This document shows, piece by piece, positions 6,742 to 7,612 of a stretch of DNA of 7,612 nt. A program made the position numbers and the translations under genes. Source of the stretch: an uncultured beta proteobacterium (GTDB taxonomy: Bacteria > Pseudomonadota > Gammaproteobacteria > Burkholderiales > Burkholderiaceae_C); assembly GCA_903914985.1 (NCBI GenBank), contig CAIWRE010000426.1, positions 1 to 7,612 of the forward strand, written 5' to 3'. The notes under the pieces are model-generated. The model was not told where the DNA came from. It was given only the letters and a program-made list of their open reading frames with translations, and made no database searches. How positions within the stretch are numbered: position 1 is the first letter of the stretch; each line of letters opens with the position of its first letter.

Positions 6742-7574
6742 TGCCGCCTATGGACCTTGTCACTCCGGAGCCGTGGGACGCCCTCAGGCGCTATACCGAC
6801 GCACGCATTGCACTGGGACGCGCGGGACACAGTCTCCCGACGCAGGCGCATCTGCAGTTCCAGCTGGCCCATGCCATGGCGCGTGACGCAGTGCATTTTC
6901 CCTTCGATGCACAAGGACTGGCGTGTGACTTAGAGCAACAGGGCAATACAACGCTTCTGCTTCGCAGCGCAGCCGCCGGCCGCAATGCTTACCTTCAACG
7001 CCCTGATTTCGGTCGCCGCCTGGATGTGCCGTCCCGCCAGCGTTTGAAAGAGCTTTCGTCAGCCAGGACCGGTGATTCGCCGTTCGATTTATCCATTGTT
7101 GTCGCCGACGGATTGTCTGCCCAGGCGGTCAACCACAGCGCGGCTCCATTGATCGCGGCTTTGTGCCAGCGCTTGCGCGCCGACGAAACGCAGACCTGGA
7201 CCCTGGCGCCGATTGCCATCGTGGAGCAGGGTCGTGTGGCGGTCGCGGATGAAGTGGGAGAGCTGATGGGTGCACGCGCCGTGGTCGTGTTGCTCGGCGA
7301 GCGCCCCGGCCTGAGCTCGCCTGACAGCATGGGTATTTACCTGAGCTGGTCACCGCGGGTCGGATTGACCGATGCGCAGCGCAACTGCATCTCCAATGTC
7401 AGGCCTGCGGGCCTGTCCATCGAGGACGCTGCCGACAAGCTTTTCTACCTATTGCGCCGCGCCAGGGACTTGGGCCTGACCGGAGTAGGTCTCAAAGATG
7501 AGTCTGTGCTTGACCGTTCGGCCGTTCCTGGCAATTCGGGGGAGCAACGACAGCGCACACCGTGGCTTGATTGA
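6741..7574 (+). CDS. eutC: Ethanolamine ammonia-lyase small subunit
   Basis: 277 residues, close to non-enteric EutC lengths and slightly shorter than the enteric form (about 295). EutC pairs with EutB and helps bind adenosylcobalamin. Family motifs in order: ARIALGRAGHSLPT (21-34), LLRS with GRNAYLQRPDFGRRL (74-94), VVADGLSAQAV (120-130), VGELMGARAVVVLLGERPGLSSPDSMGIYL (172-201), TDAQRNCISNVRPAGL (210-225), and a final helix with LTGVGLKD (246-253). The shortening is mainly at the N-terminus, which is variable in this family. The ATG overlaps the eutB stop by one base (TGATG at 6739-6743), a classic coupling arrangement that fits a fixed subunit ratio. A second Met at codon 4 is an alternative start. 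A tail of about 20 residues after LKD is low in conserved features. Product identity is secure. Confidence 0.96.
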   Translation: MPPMDLVTPEPWDALRRYTDARIALGRAGHSLPTQAHLQFQLAHAMARDAVHFPFDAQGLACDLEQQGNTTLLLRSAAAGRNAYLQRPDFGRRLDVPSRQRLKELSSARTGDSPFDLSIVVADGLSAQAVNHSAAPLIAALCQRLRADETQTWTLAPIAIVEQGRVAVADEVGELMGARAVVVLLGERPGLSSPDSMGIYLSWSPRVGLTDAQRNCISNVRPAGLSIEDAADKLFYLLRRARDLGLTGVGLKDESVLDRSAVPGNSGEQRQRTPWLD

Positions 7575-7612
7575 ACCGCTTGTGGACCGGGAACGGCTAG
7601 CCCTCCACGACC
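7575..7612. other. Short tail after eutC with no assignable feature
   Basis: Thirty-eight bases follow the eutC stop. A five-base GTGGA/TCCAC repeat with a 17-base spacer (7582-7586 and 7604-7608) is visible but lacks a T run, so it is not a convincing terminator. The next gene, if any, begins beyond the window. Confidence 0.3.

Noticed and set aside
1..7612. CRISPR arrays, tRNA or rRNA genes, insertion sequences or attachment sites
   Set aside because: No regular direct repeats, no cloverleaf-like sequence and no transposase or integrase motifs were seen; almost all of the window is accounted for by the six protein genes.

Overview
This window is a GC-rich, tightly packed bacterial segment. 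It looks like a member of the Burkholderiales (Comamonadaceae-type betaproteobacterium). The main pointers are an orphan Bug/TctC-type periplasmic binding protein, a family strongly expanded in that order, the base composition, and the NERD-helicase and TPP-enzyme families present. This placement is inference; there is no rRNA or other marker gene here.

Layout, left to right. (1) Positions 2-742 (+) hold the C-terminal part of a FAD-dependent oxidoreductase whose start lies outside the window. (2) It converges, across only 12 bp, on a minus-strand pair: a NERD-domain/UvrD-like helicase protein (755-2446), preceded in its transcription direction by an acetolactate-synthase-like thiamine pyrophosphate enzyme (2462-4177, TTG start). 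Only 15 bp separate these two, so they probably form one transcript. (3) A 139-bp divergent intergenic region (4178-4316) contains three short dyad symmetries. (4) A plus-strand cluster follows: a Bug-family periplasmic binding protein (4317-5327), then the large (5329-6741) and small (6741-7574) subunits of adenosylcobalamin-dependent ethanolamine ammonia-lyase, eutB and eutC. One base separates the Bug gene from eutB, and eutB and eutC overlap by one base, so co-transcription and translational coupling are likely. The last 38 bases hold nothing I can assign.

How the genes may work together. EutBC splits ethanolamine into acetaldehyde and ammonia. The window shows no microcompartment shell gene, no EutA reactivase, no permease and no acetaldehyde dehydrogenase. 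This looks like the compact cytosolic form of the pathway, but coupled to a periplasmic binding protein instead of the usual permease. The divergent TPP enzyme has no known substrate. It could be functionally linked, since acetaldehyde and keto acids are classic TPP-enzyme substrates, but that is speculation. The FAD oxidoreductase and the helicase have no evident link to ethanolamine.

I did not find a clearly new defence or mobile system. The items most worth a second look are the helicase protein, whose nuclease-like domain lacks two expected active-site residues and whose helicase part seems to lack a segment, the Bug-eutB-eutC arrangement, and the dyads in the divergent promoter region.
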